Below, piece by piece: positions 1 to 12,860 of a stretch of DNA of 64,000 nt; the stretch's first letter is position 1, and every line of letters begins with the position of its first letter. The notes beneath the pieces were generated by a model. It was not told where the DNA came from, did not search any database, and saw nothing but the letters and a program-made list of their open reading frames with translations. The stretch comes from Siphonodentalium dalli (taxonomy: Eukaryota > Mollusca > Scaphopoda > Gadilida > Siphonodentaliidae): the NCBI GenBank assembly GCA_032622095.1, contig CP136066.1:174159164-174223163 (forward strand). The letters are read 5' to 3'. The translations under genes and the position numbers were made by a program.

Positions 1-2450
1 GAATATTTCCTGATCAATTATATCTGAGAATGTCTAGACTGCACATCAGCACTCCTACAATTCTAACAGAGATTTATTAAATAACCAGTTTCGTTAATGG
101 ATGTCAACAGCCTTCCCCTGAGAAAAATGTTCAATTGTGTGAACAGACAGAGTCCTTTGGTCAAAGCTTGGAGGCTCCTCAGAACATATGTATTATATGT
201 ATAGCAGTTGATGAAAGCATGTTTGGCAGTGGCAAATCAAGCTTTTCGATTGATCAAGATTTATATGACATGGGTCTATCATGTGGCCATATTATCCATA
301 TTAGGCCATAGAAGAGTTTCCATTTAGGGTGGATTTTGTGAATTAATGTTTCTAAATTTTGGCCATTCTACATAGGGACCAGTCTAGATGGAGACTTAAT
401 ATCTTGTATACCAGTATGAATACTAGTATATGTATGTTCCAACCACAGGTCCCAAGAACAACATATTTAAAGGATATTTACTGATTAGGCTAAATACTTA
501 GTACAGTATCACCTCGTACAGAAAGATCCAGCGATGGCATCATCAGTTTTCGACATCGAATCTACCATTACAGTCAGAAACGTGTTGACGCCTTTGCTGT
601 GAAGACACTTACAGTTCAAATGTATCCACAATGAACAAGATTCAGAATCAAAATCATATCATTATAATGAATCGACACTGGACATATACTAGTAGCTGAT
701 AATTCCTATACAGTAGCTGACAATTGTGATAACATTTAGTGTAATTTAGTCCCAAAATGGTGCCATCGAGGAGAGTTCTGTCGACTGTCGTTAACCGAGA
801 ATTTTGACATTTGAACATGACCAAATGTCGAGAGTAGTGATTTTGTGATTTTTGGAAATTCAAATGTTCCCGCTCAATTGGTGTTCATTCAAGCATGTAG
901 CCACTCACCATACCATTAGTCATAAGATACCCAGTATGTTGGTAACATATACAACATGTACTCTCGGGCTCCAAATAAAAGTGCAGACCCAAATATTAGT
1001 GCAGGGGGGAATTTTCATTGAAAATTAATAAACGTGCAGACCCAAATAATAGTGCAGAGTGGGGAGTGTCCGCCATGTTCAAATTATCATGGGGAAACAA
1101 CAATTCTTGTTCTAAGTAGTACTAGTTAGCCTACAATATCCTTGGAAAGACAGTTTGTAATGAGGTCCCAGTGATTTATTCTAAGTCCATTTATATTTAT
1201 AGACCAAGCTTCCCAACTACATGAAAGTAAAATTTAATTAAACTTTTCAATAATCCAACACTTTTTCATAAAATTGTTGGATTATGTTAGTATTGACTAT
1301 ATTGTGTCAATGGGATTATTAAAATGAAAATATCTGGCACCTAAATGGAGCCCCACAGTTTTCGAGGGACAATAAACTTGGTTGACACCTTCATCAGTTG
1401 ACGCTGAGGCTATATTTCTGAAGAATGTCATCAAATTTTCTTTTGTGAACAGTGTTATAAGCTCAGTCAATCATCAATGCATAGTGTGATACCATTCTGG
1501 AATCTGCAAAAGCAGTCATATTACATGTATATTTATCACATGATTAGCAAAATATTCGGTGACTCGAAAATTAAATGGGCCTTTAAGTGAGTATTGTGGC
1601 AGACATTGGTCATTATTTTAATCTCACCAGTGCATCCAATTTCCTGTTCTAAATGCCAAAACATTGTTGAAATACCGGTAGTTATGCTCGCCAATGGACC
1701 CAGCTCATTTTTATTGAGAGTCATGCTTACTAAATGGTCCTACCTCGTGTGTAAAGTGAGAATGATTCAAAGGTAGGATGTTATGTTAATAGCCTTGACT
1801 GTGAGAAGAAATAAAACGTTAATCGCAAAGTTTGATTTGCGAAACTTCAACATCGCCTTAACGTTTTGATTTTGCATTGGTATTTCCAAGCTTACCATCT
1901 GTCCCTCACCTGCTCGGAGTTCCAGACACATTCAGTAACCTTCAGCTATAATACGGTACCAGGTCTGGGAAATGTGAAAATTCAGCTACAGTAGCCTACA
2001 CACACTACAGGCTACGCAGTAGGGCTGAATATGTCACTCTCACCAAATAAAGTGCTGAAGCTGGTGAAGGGTACACAGGTTTTGAAAATGTGCTGAATTA
2101 ATACTTATATTCACACTGAAGTGGCAAATTAAAAGACCAGGTGATAAGCACTAACACAGTTAACTTACTTCAACTGAAAGTCACAGAAATCATGGCAGAC
2201 ACCAAAACTAAACATCATTTAGGCCAAAATTAATAAATTGTTTGTTTGTCCACACCCCTACCCAAAAAATTTCAGGTAGGTAGGGATTTTTTTTTTTGCA
2301 AGGTGGAATGGCATACTAAGGGTCCCCTCCATGGTGCAGGCCGAGGGTATCAATATTAATAAATAGTCAGGGATTAATTTGATAACAAATTAAAAAATTT
2401 ATAGTTGGAAAAACACAACAAGAACAATAAATAATTATGCTGTTCAGTCA
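1..2450. other. Intergenic stretch, no gene seen
   Basis: No exon-like reading frame, RNA gene or complete transposon was recognised. The only local structure I can point to is a short direct repeat near 975-1055, in which 'gtgcagacccaaat' and 'agtgcag' recur about 60 bases apart. A 'ggtaggtaggg' stretch near 2275 resembles similar stretches at 14480 and 33060 in this window, so it is probably a fragment of a dispersed repeat. Confidence 0.5.
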
Positions 2451-2511
2451 CAGTTGCTGGAGTTTCTGACCGAAAATGAGCTTCTCAGACAACATACCGC
2501 TACTAAAAAAA

Positions 2512-2786
2512 AAAGGCAAGTACACAACGGCCAAACGGCAAGTTCACTGCGGCCGCCGATAGGCAACTACCCTCGCGGTCGATTGGCATGTACACTGTGG
2601 TTATATTTCTGGTTTGTATTGTCTTTTTTTCAGTTTGATGAAAGTACACCGTGGCAACTACACCATGCCGAATGGCAATTACACCGCGGCCCAACTGTAG
2701 TTAGCCGTGGTGTAGTTGCATTTCGGCCACGGTGGCAACGCTAACCGCACCGCAGTTAATGTGGACACTTGTTTTGTCCAGCAGAG
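2512..2786. mobile_element. GC-rich TA-type element, left end lost
   Basis: This island carries many imperfect copies of CACCGCGG and of 'cggcaagtacacc' in both orientations, unlike its AT-rich surroundings. Its right end reads GGACACTTGTTTTGTCCAGC and is followed by TA. The same end closes the intact copy at 47059-47433. The left terminal repeat is missing here, so the copy is 5'-truncated. Reading frames across it arise from the repeat and are not taken as genes. Confidence 0.65.
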
Positions 2787-3284
2787 TATGTCACAAACAG
2801 TGCTAATAATCAGTCATATTCATACTTATTTTGGTAGAAGAAAGAGTCAATCATTGTTTTGAAATTGTCCAAAGATATAATTTCCACTAACATAGCGGGA
2901 AGGCTATTCCATGTCAATACTACACATTACGTGAACAAGTACATGTATTTCCTGATTCTTTATTTGAATGTGGTAACTGCAGCTTCCATCTGTGCTCTCG
3001 TGTTTTTGTGGAGAGTGCTTTTTCTGATGGAAGTTCTAGCTTCACCAATCATTCTCTGTACAGGTAGTTTTAGATTTTGCAAGCTAGAAACAAGCCCGAT
3101 TCAACCAGTTAGAAACTTGATGATGACATTGGTAGCACATTTTTCATGCTCATTTTCCAGATTTTGCCATGCTGCATGGCAATTTCACTCTACTAGCTTG
3201 TAGCCAAATAATAGTGATCGTTGGGATTTTTCTCCAAAATTAATAATTATGCACATAAGAGTACATGAATATTATATTTATATA

Positions 3285-3560
3285 GTATATAGAGGATCTC
3301 AAACGAGTTACTATTTTATACGGAATTTATCAACCGAGTTCACTAAATTCGATTTGAGCCGAGGTTTACCGACGCTCAAATAGAATTTAGTGGACGAGGT
3401 TGACAAATTACGTATCAAATAAAACGAGTTTGAGATACTTTTTATCACATGATCATATAATCGCTAAAATTTTATCAAAAACAACAATTAACTGCAGCCA
3501 GCGATCATTGTCCCAAAGAGCAGCGTGACGTCATTGCACGCGACGATATTACACGTGTCT
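3285..3560. mobile_element. Palindromic MITE, inverted copy of 40064-40446
   Basis: Two arms containing 'ggaatttatcaaccgagt' and its near complement face each other across a short centre. They are followed by a tail with 'tttatcacatgatcat'. The same order occurs in reverse complement at 40064-40446, including the GTCATTGCACGCG-like tail segment. No target duplication could be assigned. It has no coding capacity. Confidence 0.6.
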
Positions 3561-3593
3561 ATTACGCTCGAATATTACATCGGAAAATAGTGC

Positions 3594-3714
3594 TAACATA
3601 CTACCAGTCTATGGGTGTAGAGCCTTACTCAATGAAGATAACATACTACCAGTCTATGAGTGTAGAGACTTACTCAATGAAGATAACATAATACCAGTAT
3701 ATGAGTGTATAGAT
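3594..3714. repeat. 45-bp tandem repeat, about 2.7 copies
   Basis: The unit starting 'taacatactaccagtctatg' begins at 3594, 3639 and 3684, an exact 45-base period. Units are nearly identical, so the duplication is recent or maintained. Confidence 0.85.
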
Positions 3715-4109
3715 AATATGGCCACATGGAGACTTAATAGACATCATCGCTCTCAAATGAGCTACTTCTCCCTATTTTGTCTCATGGAGAAGTGACTTCG
3801 ATCTATATTTTGTTATAGTGCCCTGATATACAGTTTTAATAACAATCTATGACATAAAATATGATTAAAATACTAGAATTTATCACCATTTGGAACGTCT
3901 GTGTCTCAGAAGGTGCCCAAAGGCAAAGCGTAATAGAAATTGCTGAAATCATAGAAACATTTTCCCTGTTTTGCTGCCAGAAGGCAACAGAATTCAAACT
4001 AAGATATACAGTTATTCCGCATCCATTGAAAATAATAGACATTGCAGAACAGAACAGATGAAACTTAACAACAGAATGGTATCTCAACAAAAACAATATG
4101 TCCACAGTT

Positions 4110-6770
4110 TATTACACCCAATAAGTTGATAATACAATGTTTTGTAGCTTCCACTTCCAAATGGTATATAATATGGAATATATTCTACATGTATATATTG
4201 TGATCTGGGGGTTCGAAAATTAAGTTGGCCTTTAAGAAACAAGAAGCAGTGGAATTTGTGTGAACTATGCTTATCTTCGAAATAATTTGGCAAAAATACT
4301 GGTTATTTTGTGGTCGAGAGGAATCATGCTGTGCACTGACCTAGAACCATTTGAATAGGCGAGAAAACCCTGGACAATACACCCATCTGATTAAGCTGGT
4401 CTCGAGACTGGATAATCTGAAGTCTGAATTCTCTAGGTCTGTATTATCAAATTTACACAACGAGTTTGCATCGTTTGGGTGGATGGCACCTTCTTTCACA
4501 TGGATTTTATTGCTATGGAATAAGTTTGTCCTAAAAATTAAAGATGCATAATCCAATAGCATTTGTACGCATTGACCATCTGTTCTAAAAATAATTAATT
4601 CCACAGCGAGGCGCTGGAGATTCGGACAAACATTACAACGTGTTCTACTACTCGGTGTACGAATGTGCTTGGATGTGCCAAATGTATGATGATTTATTAG
4701 ATAAAAGTATACACATACATATTCATTTTACATTTAATATTGCAGTCGTTTGTCGAATATAAATGTATACTTTATCCAGGCAGTGTCATGGCCAAAATAT
4801 TGTCTTCCTGACAGCGCCGATAACTACGATATATAACACTACTGTAAATTACATTATTTTCGCTAGTGTCATTTTTCGTGGTTTGTCAAGTAAGAAATTC
4901 GGGTGCATGCTTCCTGTTGTAAAGTATACCATTCTTAGTTGAATAACGTTCTACAATAAAACCGTTAAGCCGAGAATAACGCTGCGAGGCAGCCAAAATG
5001 CTCGTCTGATGACATCATATTGCAAACTCGCTTCCGCGACAGTCAGGTGTGCATGGGTCACTCCAGGCTAATCAGTGCCCCAAATAAAGTGTACATGGCG
5101 CCTTCTATAATGGGCAGGTAAATATTATCAATGACATAACAAACGAGAAGCCGATCACGATCGGCAGATGTTTAACCCATACCTTGGCGATAGCGACTAG
5201 CCATAACTGATAATTTGTCAAAGATATGATCACAGGAATTATTCCATATATCAGTACCCAACTTGAAATCAAAAGCTCAAATAATTTGTCTTAAGAAAGA
5301 ATAAAGTATTTGGGTTGGGGAGGAGTAGTTTTAAATCTCATAACTCTGTCCCTATTCACACAAGGACCTCTCACTGTGAGATTCAATGGTTTAGTGATTT
5401 CGGAGGACATGTTTAGGACTTTAAGTTAACTCATTGGAAGCAAAAGTGACAAATCGCTATCTTTGCCACTTTTGACATGCCAGATATTCAAAATTTATTA
5501 TTCACTTCTAAAGAGAAATTATAATTGTTGACAAGCCAGACTGATTAGAACGACATATATGTAGGGGATTCCATCTCGTATTTAAATGGTACTTTAATTA
5601 CCCCCCCCCCCCTTCCCCCATTCTCCCCAGTTATTTGTTTATCAAACATGGACAGATATAAGATCAGATCTGACCTGTGTATTAAATAAGATTAAGTGTT
5701 TCATAACAGGGGTGTATGGTTTTCAAAAATATATGTAGTTTATACAATTCAAAAGTATTATCTATATAATGTTATACAGATATAATATGATGGGGATGCT
5801 GGCCCCTATGACCACTAAATCGTTCATATAAAAGAAAGTAAGTTATCCCTCATTTGAATGGTTTCACACATTACAATGTTTTACAAGTAGCTTGGGCACT
5901 AAAAGCCACAACCTTCAATGTTAATCTTCTAAGTGCTCTGTGGCCCCTAAAATTCAATCAACCATGAAAATGTGAACAAATGGGAAAATAAGGTTCCTGG
6001 AAATACTAACATCTACCATATTGATTTTCAAAACAAGTCATCACTTACAATAGTCATGTATATTTATCTGCCTGTTTCCCATTGCATAGATAAATCATAT
6101 TGGCTATCAGCTGTTGTTTTAAATTCAAATTGAAAGCACGTGTCTGAAGGGTTAATATATTTTTCAAAAATCAATTAATCAGTCAATACCAAAATTGATA
6201 GAAGTGAATAGTGTGCAAAGATACCCAATAGATATTAAGAGATATAAGGAAGAGTCCATGTACATTATAGCATTTGTCTAGGAAAACCTTGGAAAGGGTT
6301 AATTATTTTTGAAGCAAATTTTAATGGAATTTAGAATACACTTATACAGGTGAGGGGGGCCCTTATCTCACCCTGTAATGAAATTTCAAGAATAGGAAAA
6401 CACCAGTCTTGTGCTGCCATTAATCAATTTGACAGTTAGAATAAACAAACAGCCAGCCACCAGTGTTGTTTATCTTGCTTGACCCACCAGAGCTCTGTAT
6501 CATGTCATCACTCATTTCATAACAGATTTCACTTGGAATGACAACATCTATAAAAATCCTCTCATATACTCTGGATGTTGGATGATCACATGGTAATTTA
6601 TTGATATCATTATATTACATGAAACTATTGCAATAAAATCTTCATATTTTCAAAACAGGATATCACACCTAATTAATCGTATAAAACTAAAATAAATGAA
6701 AGTGTAAATTTTTTTTTATTATTTAATTTTTTTTTTTATTGTTATTAAAGTTCAAACAAAATTTAATATT
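4110..6770. other. Intergenic stretch, no gene seen
   Basis: No exon, RNA gene or recognisable element was found. A run of about twelve C residues lies near 5600, and a T/A homopolymer-rich patch sits at 6705-6740. Short open frames at 3861-4061 and 4351-4551 show no domain or splice context and are not annotated. Confidence 0.5.
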
Positions 6771-6774
6771 TGTA

Positions 6775-7250
6775 TACGCTAAATTTAGCAAGAAGCTAAA
6801 TCTAAAAAAAATTTAGTTTTTTTTTTAGTTTTTTTTCTCGAAAAAAGGGTCATAACTCCATTAAAATTAATCGGATCAAACACATATTCGGACTCGATCT
6901 GTATTGTGGGCTGTGAAACTCACATACCAAATTTGGTTCCAATCAGATAAAAAATGTTTGAGTTATGGCAGAATGCGTTAATTCTAAGTTGAAAAAGGGC
7001 CATAACTCTGTAACAAAATCTCGGATCAAACCCAAATTCGAACTTGATCTGTATTTTAGGCTGAGAAACCCATATACAAAATTTGGTTTCGATCGGATAG
7101 AAAATGTTTGAGTTATCGAATTACTCGTAAAGTGTCTACGGACAGACAGACGGACAGACAGACGGACAGACAGACAGACGGACCAACGACGAGTGGTCAA
7201 TCCGGGCAACGACACTATGTTTACCATACTATGGTATGGGTAAACATAAA
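6775..7250. repeat. Dispersed repeat with two 151-bp units and GACAGACGG tract
   Basis: Two related units begin near 6846 ('gggtcataactcc') and 6997 ('gggccataactctg'), each containing 'atcggatcaaac' and 'atgtttgagttat'. They are followed by a GACAGACGG simple tract (7139-7185) and a short inverted repeat 'atgtttacc...ggtaaacat'. This organisation is typical of dispersed short repeats of marine invertebrates. The minus-strand frame rich in Ser-Val-Arg is just the simple tract. Confidence 0.6.
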
Positions 7251-7374
7251 AAGTTAAATTAGTACAAGCAGATAGTTTACTCAAAATATTTATGGTGAGA
7301 TTAAATGCAGTTTCTATAAATTGAGGCAAAATGATTTTCTTCGTTCATAAAAAATATAAACATTTTCCTTTACA

Positions 7375-7641
7375 ATGGTTACAACCAAACATTGTTGTTA
7401 CGGTACCTGTAAGAGTGATTCAAGGATAGATCCAATGTTAATTTTATCGGGTTTGGAAATGGATTTCCCAAGCCAAACAGAGAATTAGAGAAATGCAAGC
7501 GATGGGTGCATGCATGCAGCCGAGTCGATTTCGTCGTCGCAAATGTAAACAAGGACACATGTATACATGTGTAGTAAACACTTCGCAAAGGAGAATGGAC
7601 CAACTGAGGAATATCCAGACCCGATTATATCAGGGAAACAG
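7375..7641 (+). pseudogene. THAP zinc-finger exon, frameshifted relic
   Basis: Read with two frameshifts, this segment encodes a THAP-type C2CH finger. An ATG at 7375 (frame 1) opens into KHCCYGTCKSDSR, the typical N-terminal C-x-x-x-C block. From about 7464 the similarity continues in frame 3 with FPKPNRELEKCKRW, matching the conserved Trp region. From 7570 it returns to frame 1 with CSKHF and GPTEEYPDPI, the C-x2-H end. The segment closes at a good donor, CAG|GTACGT, at 7641/7642, so it looks like a former first exon. THAP domains occur in host DNA-binding proteins and in P-element/THAP9-like transposases; which one this was cannot be told. Two frame breaks in 270 bases make a working exon unlikely unless there are sequencing errors. 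Confidence 0.75.
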
Positions 7642-8024
7642 GTACGTTTGTATTTTAGTATTAAGTTTAGTATTAATAAACCTTGTGTATTGTGATTCAT
7701 GTTGAGAGTTACGAAGTGATTTAGTTTTCGCATATTGCTTATACATGTATGGAAAATTTAACCCAGGGATTTATATCAACCTGAAATTCATATTAATAAC
7801 TCGGCGTCTCGTGGGTTTGTTATGAGCCTATAATCCAGCAGATATCATGATTTATCAACTCCTTTTCTGTGTGATTTAAAGGCACGGACGGCGTTCGTTG
7901 CAGAAATATTTGTATTTGTTCAAATCGACATCAACAGAAGGAACACCAAAATGTATATGCCAAACGTAATCAGCACATAAATAGTATATTGTCATCAAGA
8001 TGAAACTACCCCTCAATTACCATC

Positions 8025-8284
8025 AAGACTTATTAGTGGACCAAATTGCAGACGAAGATGGATAACTCTAAAATCAAGAGGTTTTGTGTTGATAATAAGG
8101 CCAAATTTCGTCGAACAACATATTGATAAATAACACGTTTTGGGCAATTTCATACTATAGTTAACAGTGGTTAGCATTATTTTTGGGCAATTAATCGATT
8201 CTGATAACTGAAGCGGCATTTCCAAAAATGTTGTTGTTGTTGGAATCTGATTATATGGGGACCATCAAATCAGATTGAGTACCT
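8025..8284. mobile_element. TTAA MITE, AGGTACTC family, truncated
   Basis: The right end reads TTGAGTACCT directly before TTAA (8285-8288), and the interior ('gataactgaagcggcattt', 'ggttttgtgttgataataagg') matches the full copy at 11214-11593 in opposite orientation. The left end is lost near 8025. Confidence 0.7.
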
Positions 8285-8879
8285 TTAATTCTGCTTGGCA
8301 ATTAAATGGATATCGGTGAGTACAGTGGTGTAAATTTTATAGCTATATTGGAATTGGTAGATTTTGTTGTACAAATGCCAAAAGAAGTGACATCTTTGCA
8401 CCACAATGTGTGACCAAACATTTCATGTTGAATGTTTGTTTGATAACTTGTACCCACGTTTATCATGTAAAATGTGCTCAGGCCGGCCTACGTACACTCA
8501 CTGTACAGTGTTAGTGTTACAAGTTACTCATTGTACATCGCGCCATAATTGGACCATTTGCATTAGAAATTTTACAAAAAGGAGACTTTACCATCGCCTT
8601 AAAACAAGGGGGTCCCGGTGGAGTTTACAGAGTGCAGCTGGAGAGATAGAGAGATACTCAGAGGGGGGGCTGGGTCACAGTGGGTGTACAAAATTATATA
8701 TTTGGAATAGCCTCAACTTCAAGGCTCAACAGGAATCGGGATTAATAATCACAACCCAAAGGGTTGTTTTACGGTAACATAAGCGACGCAAGTATATTTG
8801 TGACGTCAGTAATTTCTATACCCCATCAACATGAAATTTTTTTTTTTACATCCGGGCGATTCAGACCTATGGGCCCCTA

Positions 8880-9330
8880 TGGTGGCCGCCATGTTGGAAT
8901 AGGATTGACAAATTAATAAAAACGAATTTATTTTTTTTCTTCGATCAGCCTCCTTATAGCAATACTATTAAATTTGAAAAACAAAATCAACCTTATTCAA
9001 AATTAAATGCTTAATGTGGATTTAGCTGACGCGGGCGCATAGCATTCGGCAAACCTCGCCAGATTCCGTACCGTTACAGTTAGAATAGTACGTCCCCTGG
9101 GGGCCATAGCAACGTTGGAAATGATGACGTAATTTCGTTACAAAATGGTGGCGCTCTCTTGTTTGCGAAATTTGAAATTGAATTGCTTGTTATTGTTATC
9201 GCTCGTATTTTAAATGTACAACGGTATCACAGCACGTAAGCATTAAGAACAAACGAGAAAGTACAAGCGAAGATAGCACAACGAGCCCATTACTGGAATG
9301 ACTTTAGAGTCAAAGCAGTCAAAAGAAGAA
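8880..9330 (+). promoter_or_regulatory. Promoter-like CpG-richer patch (weak)
   Basis: This stretch is richer in CpG than its surroundings. It contains two ATGG-core motifs resembling YY1 sites, 'gccgccatgtt' near 8886 and 'caaaatggtggcg' near 9143, plus 'tgacgtaa', a CRE/ATF-like site, near 9125. The start codon of the PHF7-like gene at 19462 looks preceded by a splice acceptor, so a non-coding first exon must lie upstream. This patch is one candidate, but no transcript evidence is available from sequence. Confidence 0.2.
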
Positions 9331-9577
9331 GAAGAATAACAACAACATGTCAACAACAACAACATTTGTCAACAACTTGTTTTGAAGTTGAAGTGAACTG
9401 TGTTCAAAGTTAAAATCAGTCAGTCGGAAAGAAACTCAATGACGAATCTGTGACTGAAAAAAATATGAAAATGAAAGTCACTGAAATGGAATGTGGACTG
9501 GTCTGTGCAGACTGATCACCACGGCGATTTGACTTGTTCTGTTATTGTTCAATTTTAAGTCTGTTTTCACCTGGACT

Positions 9578-9650
9578 GGTTTAGTGGTTAGACTTAGAGT
9601 TGCAACTGCAAGCGGCAAATCGTTCAATCTACTAACTACTTATCTAAATA
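9578..9650 (+). repeat. tRNA-like relic (possible SINE head)
   Basis: An A-box-like TGGTTTAGTGGTTAGA near 9579 is followed about 50 bases later by a B-box-like GTTCAATC. The cloverleaf is not convincing, so this is at best a decayed tRNA-derived SINE head. Confidence 0.25.
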
Positions 9651-9699
9651 GTAAATTTAATTGTTAATATCTAACACTGTCAGGTCAAGCCTCAACTTG

Positions 9700-11209
9700 G
9701 GTCAAGGAAATCAGAAAATGGACATTTTAGAGCTGACTGATTTACTATAGTATAGACAGTATAGTTCAGTCATGAACCGTTGAACGTAGCGCGTAGCTGG
9801 AGCTTGTGGACGCAGTAATCGGTGAAAGCGTTGTATTAGTCAATTTAGTGATTACAGATTACTAAATTTAGTTATCAACGACTTCAGGCTCAGCCTCATC
9901 CACTCACTGTGAATGCCGTGATTCATGTCAAAATACAATTCTAGCCATCTACAGTACAGTCGACACAGTCACACACATATGTAACAAACATGTGAAGCCC
10001 AGTGAATTGGTGACTAACAAAGTGAGTCATTTATCTTCTTGTTGAGTGAAGGAAAAGAAGAACATCTCCCAATCCCACTTGGTCTCGGCACACTGAAGAG
10101 TTCATGCAGTGACTGGTGAGAGGATATGCTTCCGGGCAACTTTCCATCTGTGTGTATGAATTATGTTTCCTGTGATGGACACATCAAGTTAAATTTAATA
10201 ATTATATTGCACGGTGATTACTGATTAGTTTTAGCATTCTCACATATTAAATAATTCATGATTTTAACACTGTGTTCTCGATTTAAACCTTAAGCATTAA
10301 GCGGGAGCTTGATCAGCATGGCTAGCATATATATTAACTAGTGGCTAGTTGTGGAAAAATTATTAAATATAGCCCTGCGTACTTGCTATTGTCGACTTGA
10401 CACATTGGGATTGGAATAATATGTATGCTAAACATTATAATTCCAGGCCAACTTAGTTGAACTGTCACGACCTTCTAGTTATACATGTACATGACTAATG
10501 AGGCAATCATATAAATGTTTAATCTAGTAGCATTTTCTCAGACCATGCCATGAACATCTATGTATCTATGCCTGTCAAGAATAATGCCATTCCTCCCGGG
10601 CAATTATTAAAATGTTTATACACTATCAGATGCCTATTAACCAATAGTGTCAGCATGTGTCGCATGATTAGTAATTTTAGATAAAATTCTCAACGATCAT
10701 TAAGTTTTTTGGCAAAGAGACATATATAGAATTAAATTTCCATCAATATTGTTAATTTCAGTCTAGGTCTCCGCTATCACTATTATTGACCATCACAATG
10801 ATTAGACATCTGAGAGTACGATAAAAGCTCACAAAAGTCATGAACAAGCATGCAATCTCGAGCTGGGACCACCCTTAATACTTGTTTCTTATCATCTACT
10901 TCACAGAAGGGGTCACCCCTAAGTAGTAACCATATAGGAAATGCACCGAACATACCACTATTGAACAATGACATCAGTTTGTTTGATCTAAATTATTTAT
11001 CCACTCCAGCCCCAAAACAATAGTCATTTGGCAAATTATCTCATTCCTTTTTGAAGTGCCTATCATGTACTGAAGTTGGATCCTACCACAGGCCATAAAT
11101 TATGTCTCAGTGAGTCATTGTGCCCCATCCACGTAACCCGTTTTCATAAAAATGTATTCAGTATTATATGTAAATTTATCCAATAAAGATATTTTTCCCT
11201 TAAAGGTCC
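9700..11209. other. Intergenic stretch, no gene seen
   Basis: No exon, RNA gene or recognisable repeat family was identified. The minus-strand frame at 10783-10974 has no domain or splice context. Confidence 0.45.
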
Positions 11210-11213
11210 TCAA

Positions 11214-11593
11214 TCCGAATCAATAGTCCCCATATCATCAGATTCCAACAACAAGAAGATTTTTTGAAATGCCGCTTCAGTTGACAGAATCGATTAATTG
11301 CTCGAAAGAAAAACTGCAGTCAATTATAGCATAAAATTGACAAAAACTTGTAATTTATCAACTTTTTGCTCAACGAATATTGCTGATTTGTCAAACATCT
11401 GACACACACACAAAAAAACAGTTGATTTTAGAATTATCCATCTTCATCTGCAATTTGGTCAGAAAAAAGTATTCTCGTCTGCTGTTTACTGGGCCACTTA
11501 AAATTAAAATGATAGATTTAAAAAATCGGTATCTGATCACCTCCGAAGTCAAGGAAATAATAATCTGCGAGGGTTAATTCGGATTGAGTACCT
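11214..11593. mobile_element. TTAA MITE, AGGTACTC family, full copy
   Basis: The element runs from AGGTCCTCAATCCGAAT to ATTCGGATTGAGTACCT and is flanked on both sides by TTAA (11210-11213 and 11594-11597), so the target is of piggyBac type. The 380-bp interior has no coding capacity. Relatives in this window lie at 8025, 12239, 29311-31180 and 55114-55576. Confidence 0.8.
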
Positions 11594-12059
11594 TTAAAAT
11601 TGCAAAAATTAAATTAAATAATTTTGCCTTGAAAATTGGTCGCTTGGCCAGATTCAACCTTCACCTGATGATTGCATTTTGAATAAATATAGTAAAATGT
11701 GCTATATGGCTAATATCGCTTGACTGGCGCCATGGATGTTGTCTGGAAATTAGAGATATGTTAGAGGCAATATCTCACTCTGACCCATGTCTAACTGTGG
11801 CCCACATTCCTCTATATCTGGTGCTGCAACATTTTCTCGTGCAAATAGGTTTATTTGTACCTAAATATTCACATATGTTCATATTTGTTTTATTCATTTA
11901 AATTTGTTTAAATCAAAATTTAGAAAAACTAACGCCATTATACACTATGCCAGGGCACCCTGAGTCACCACACCAAATTTCGTTGAAATCTGGGCACCAA
12001 AATTAACAAAGACATGTTGGTCTCAACTTTACTCCAGTCTTATATATATGTATATATAA

Positions 12060-12860
12060 ACAGTCCCATGAAACGTGTATACATTTATTGATGGACGTGT
12101 CATGGGCTCTTCACACAGGATCGCGTTCATTATTTCGAAGGTTCCATATTCCGAAGGGTCGCTGTTCCAAAGGTTCTTATTCAGACATCGAAGGTTCGCT
12201 ATTCTGAAGGTTTGCTATTCTGGGCGTATTTAACCAGAAAAGGTGGACAACTCTAATACCAAGTAGTTATTATTACCACGATTTTACAGTTATCCTTCTT
12301 TATCTGGAAGACCGCCCGTTTGACCTCGTCCTTCTGGCACGATCAGGCCCAGAAACAATAAAAATAGCAAACTGCAAAGATCGATATCTAATTACTCTGA
12401 GCTTTGATGGGTGGGTTCCTCGACACTAATCAAATATTTTTTTCCCCACCAAAACCAAAGAAAGAGTAATTTAGCAGCGTCTTATCGGATTGAGTACCTT
12501 TAAGTTATTTCCTTCATAAAAAGAGTTATGATAAAGAACCCTCTCAAAACTTCAGAATATAGAATGAAACTTCAAAATAACAAGTTATAAAAACCTTCTG
12601 AATATCGAGGAATATAGAGAACCTTGGGAATGGCGAAACTTCGGTATAATGAACCTTGGGAATAGCAAACCTTTGGACACAGAGTGACATGTCGCCGTCC
12701 TACGGTCCATACGTACTGGCGTGATCGTATATATCCCAAGTTGGCCAGAAATACAGGCACTCCTATGAAACATACATTTATCATTTTATAGATGGACGTA
12801 CGTGTTTTGGCCATTTGGGTTGTCCATACGTACTGACGTAATCATATTAGGATCAAGCTT
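12060..12860. repeat. Composite inverted repeat containing a TTAA MITE relic
   Basis: Left half (12130-12225) and right half (12590-12685) hold several short units of the type 'gaaggttcgctattctgaag' in opposite orientations. Between them lies a decayed AGGTACTC-family MITE ending at 12499 in front of TTAA. Outside, 'tccatacgtactg' occurs twice as a direct repeat (12707 and 12823). The small minus-strand frames here are repeat-derived. Confidence 0.55.

Noticed and set aside
2454-2744. 96-codon plus-strand frame over the GC-rich island, and its relatives at 47002-47392
   Set aside because: The same repeat is open in several frames at both loci because of CACCGCGG periodicity; the frames are not conserved between copies.
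6943-7329. Minus-strand frame with repeated SVRLSVRLSV
   Set aside because: It comes from the GACAGACGG simple tract in a dispersed repeat.
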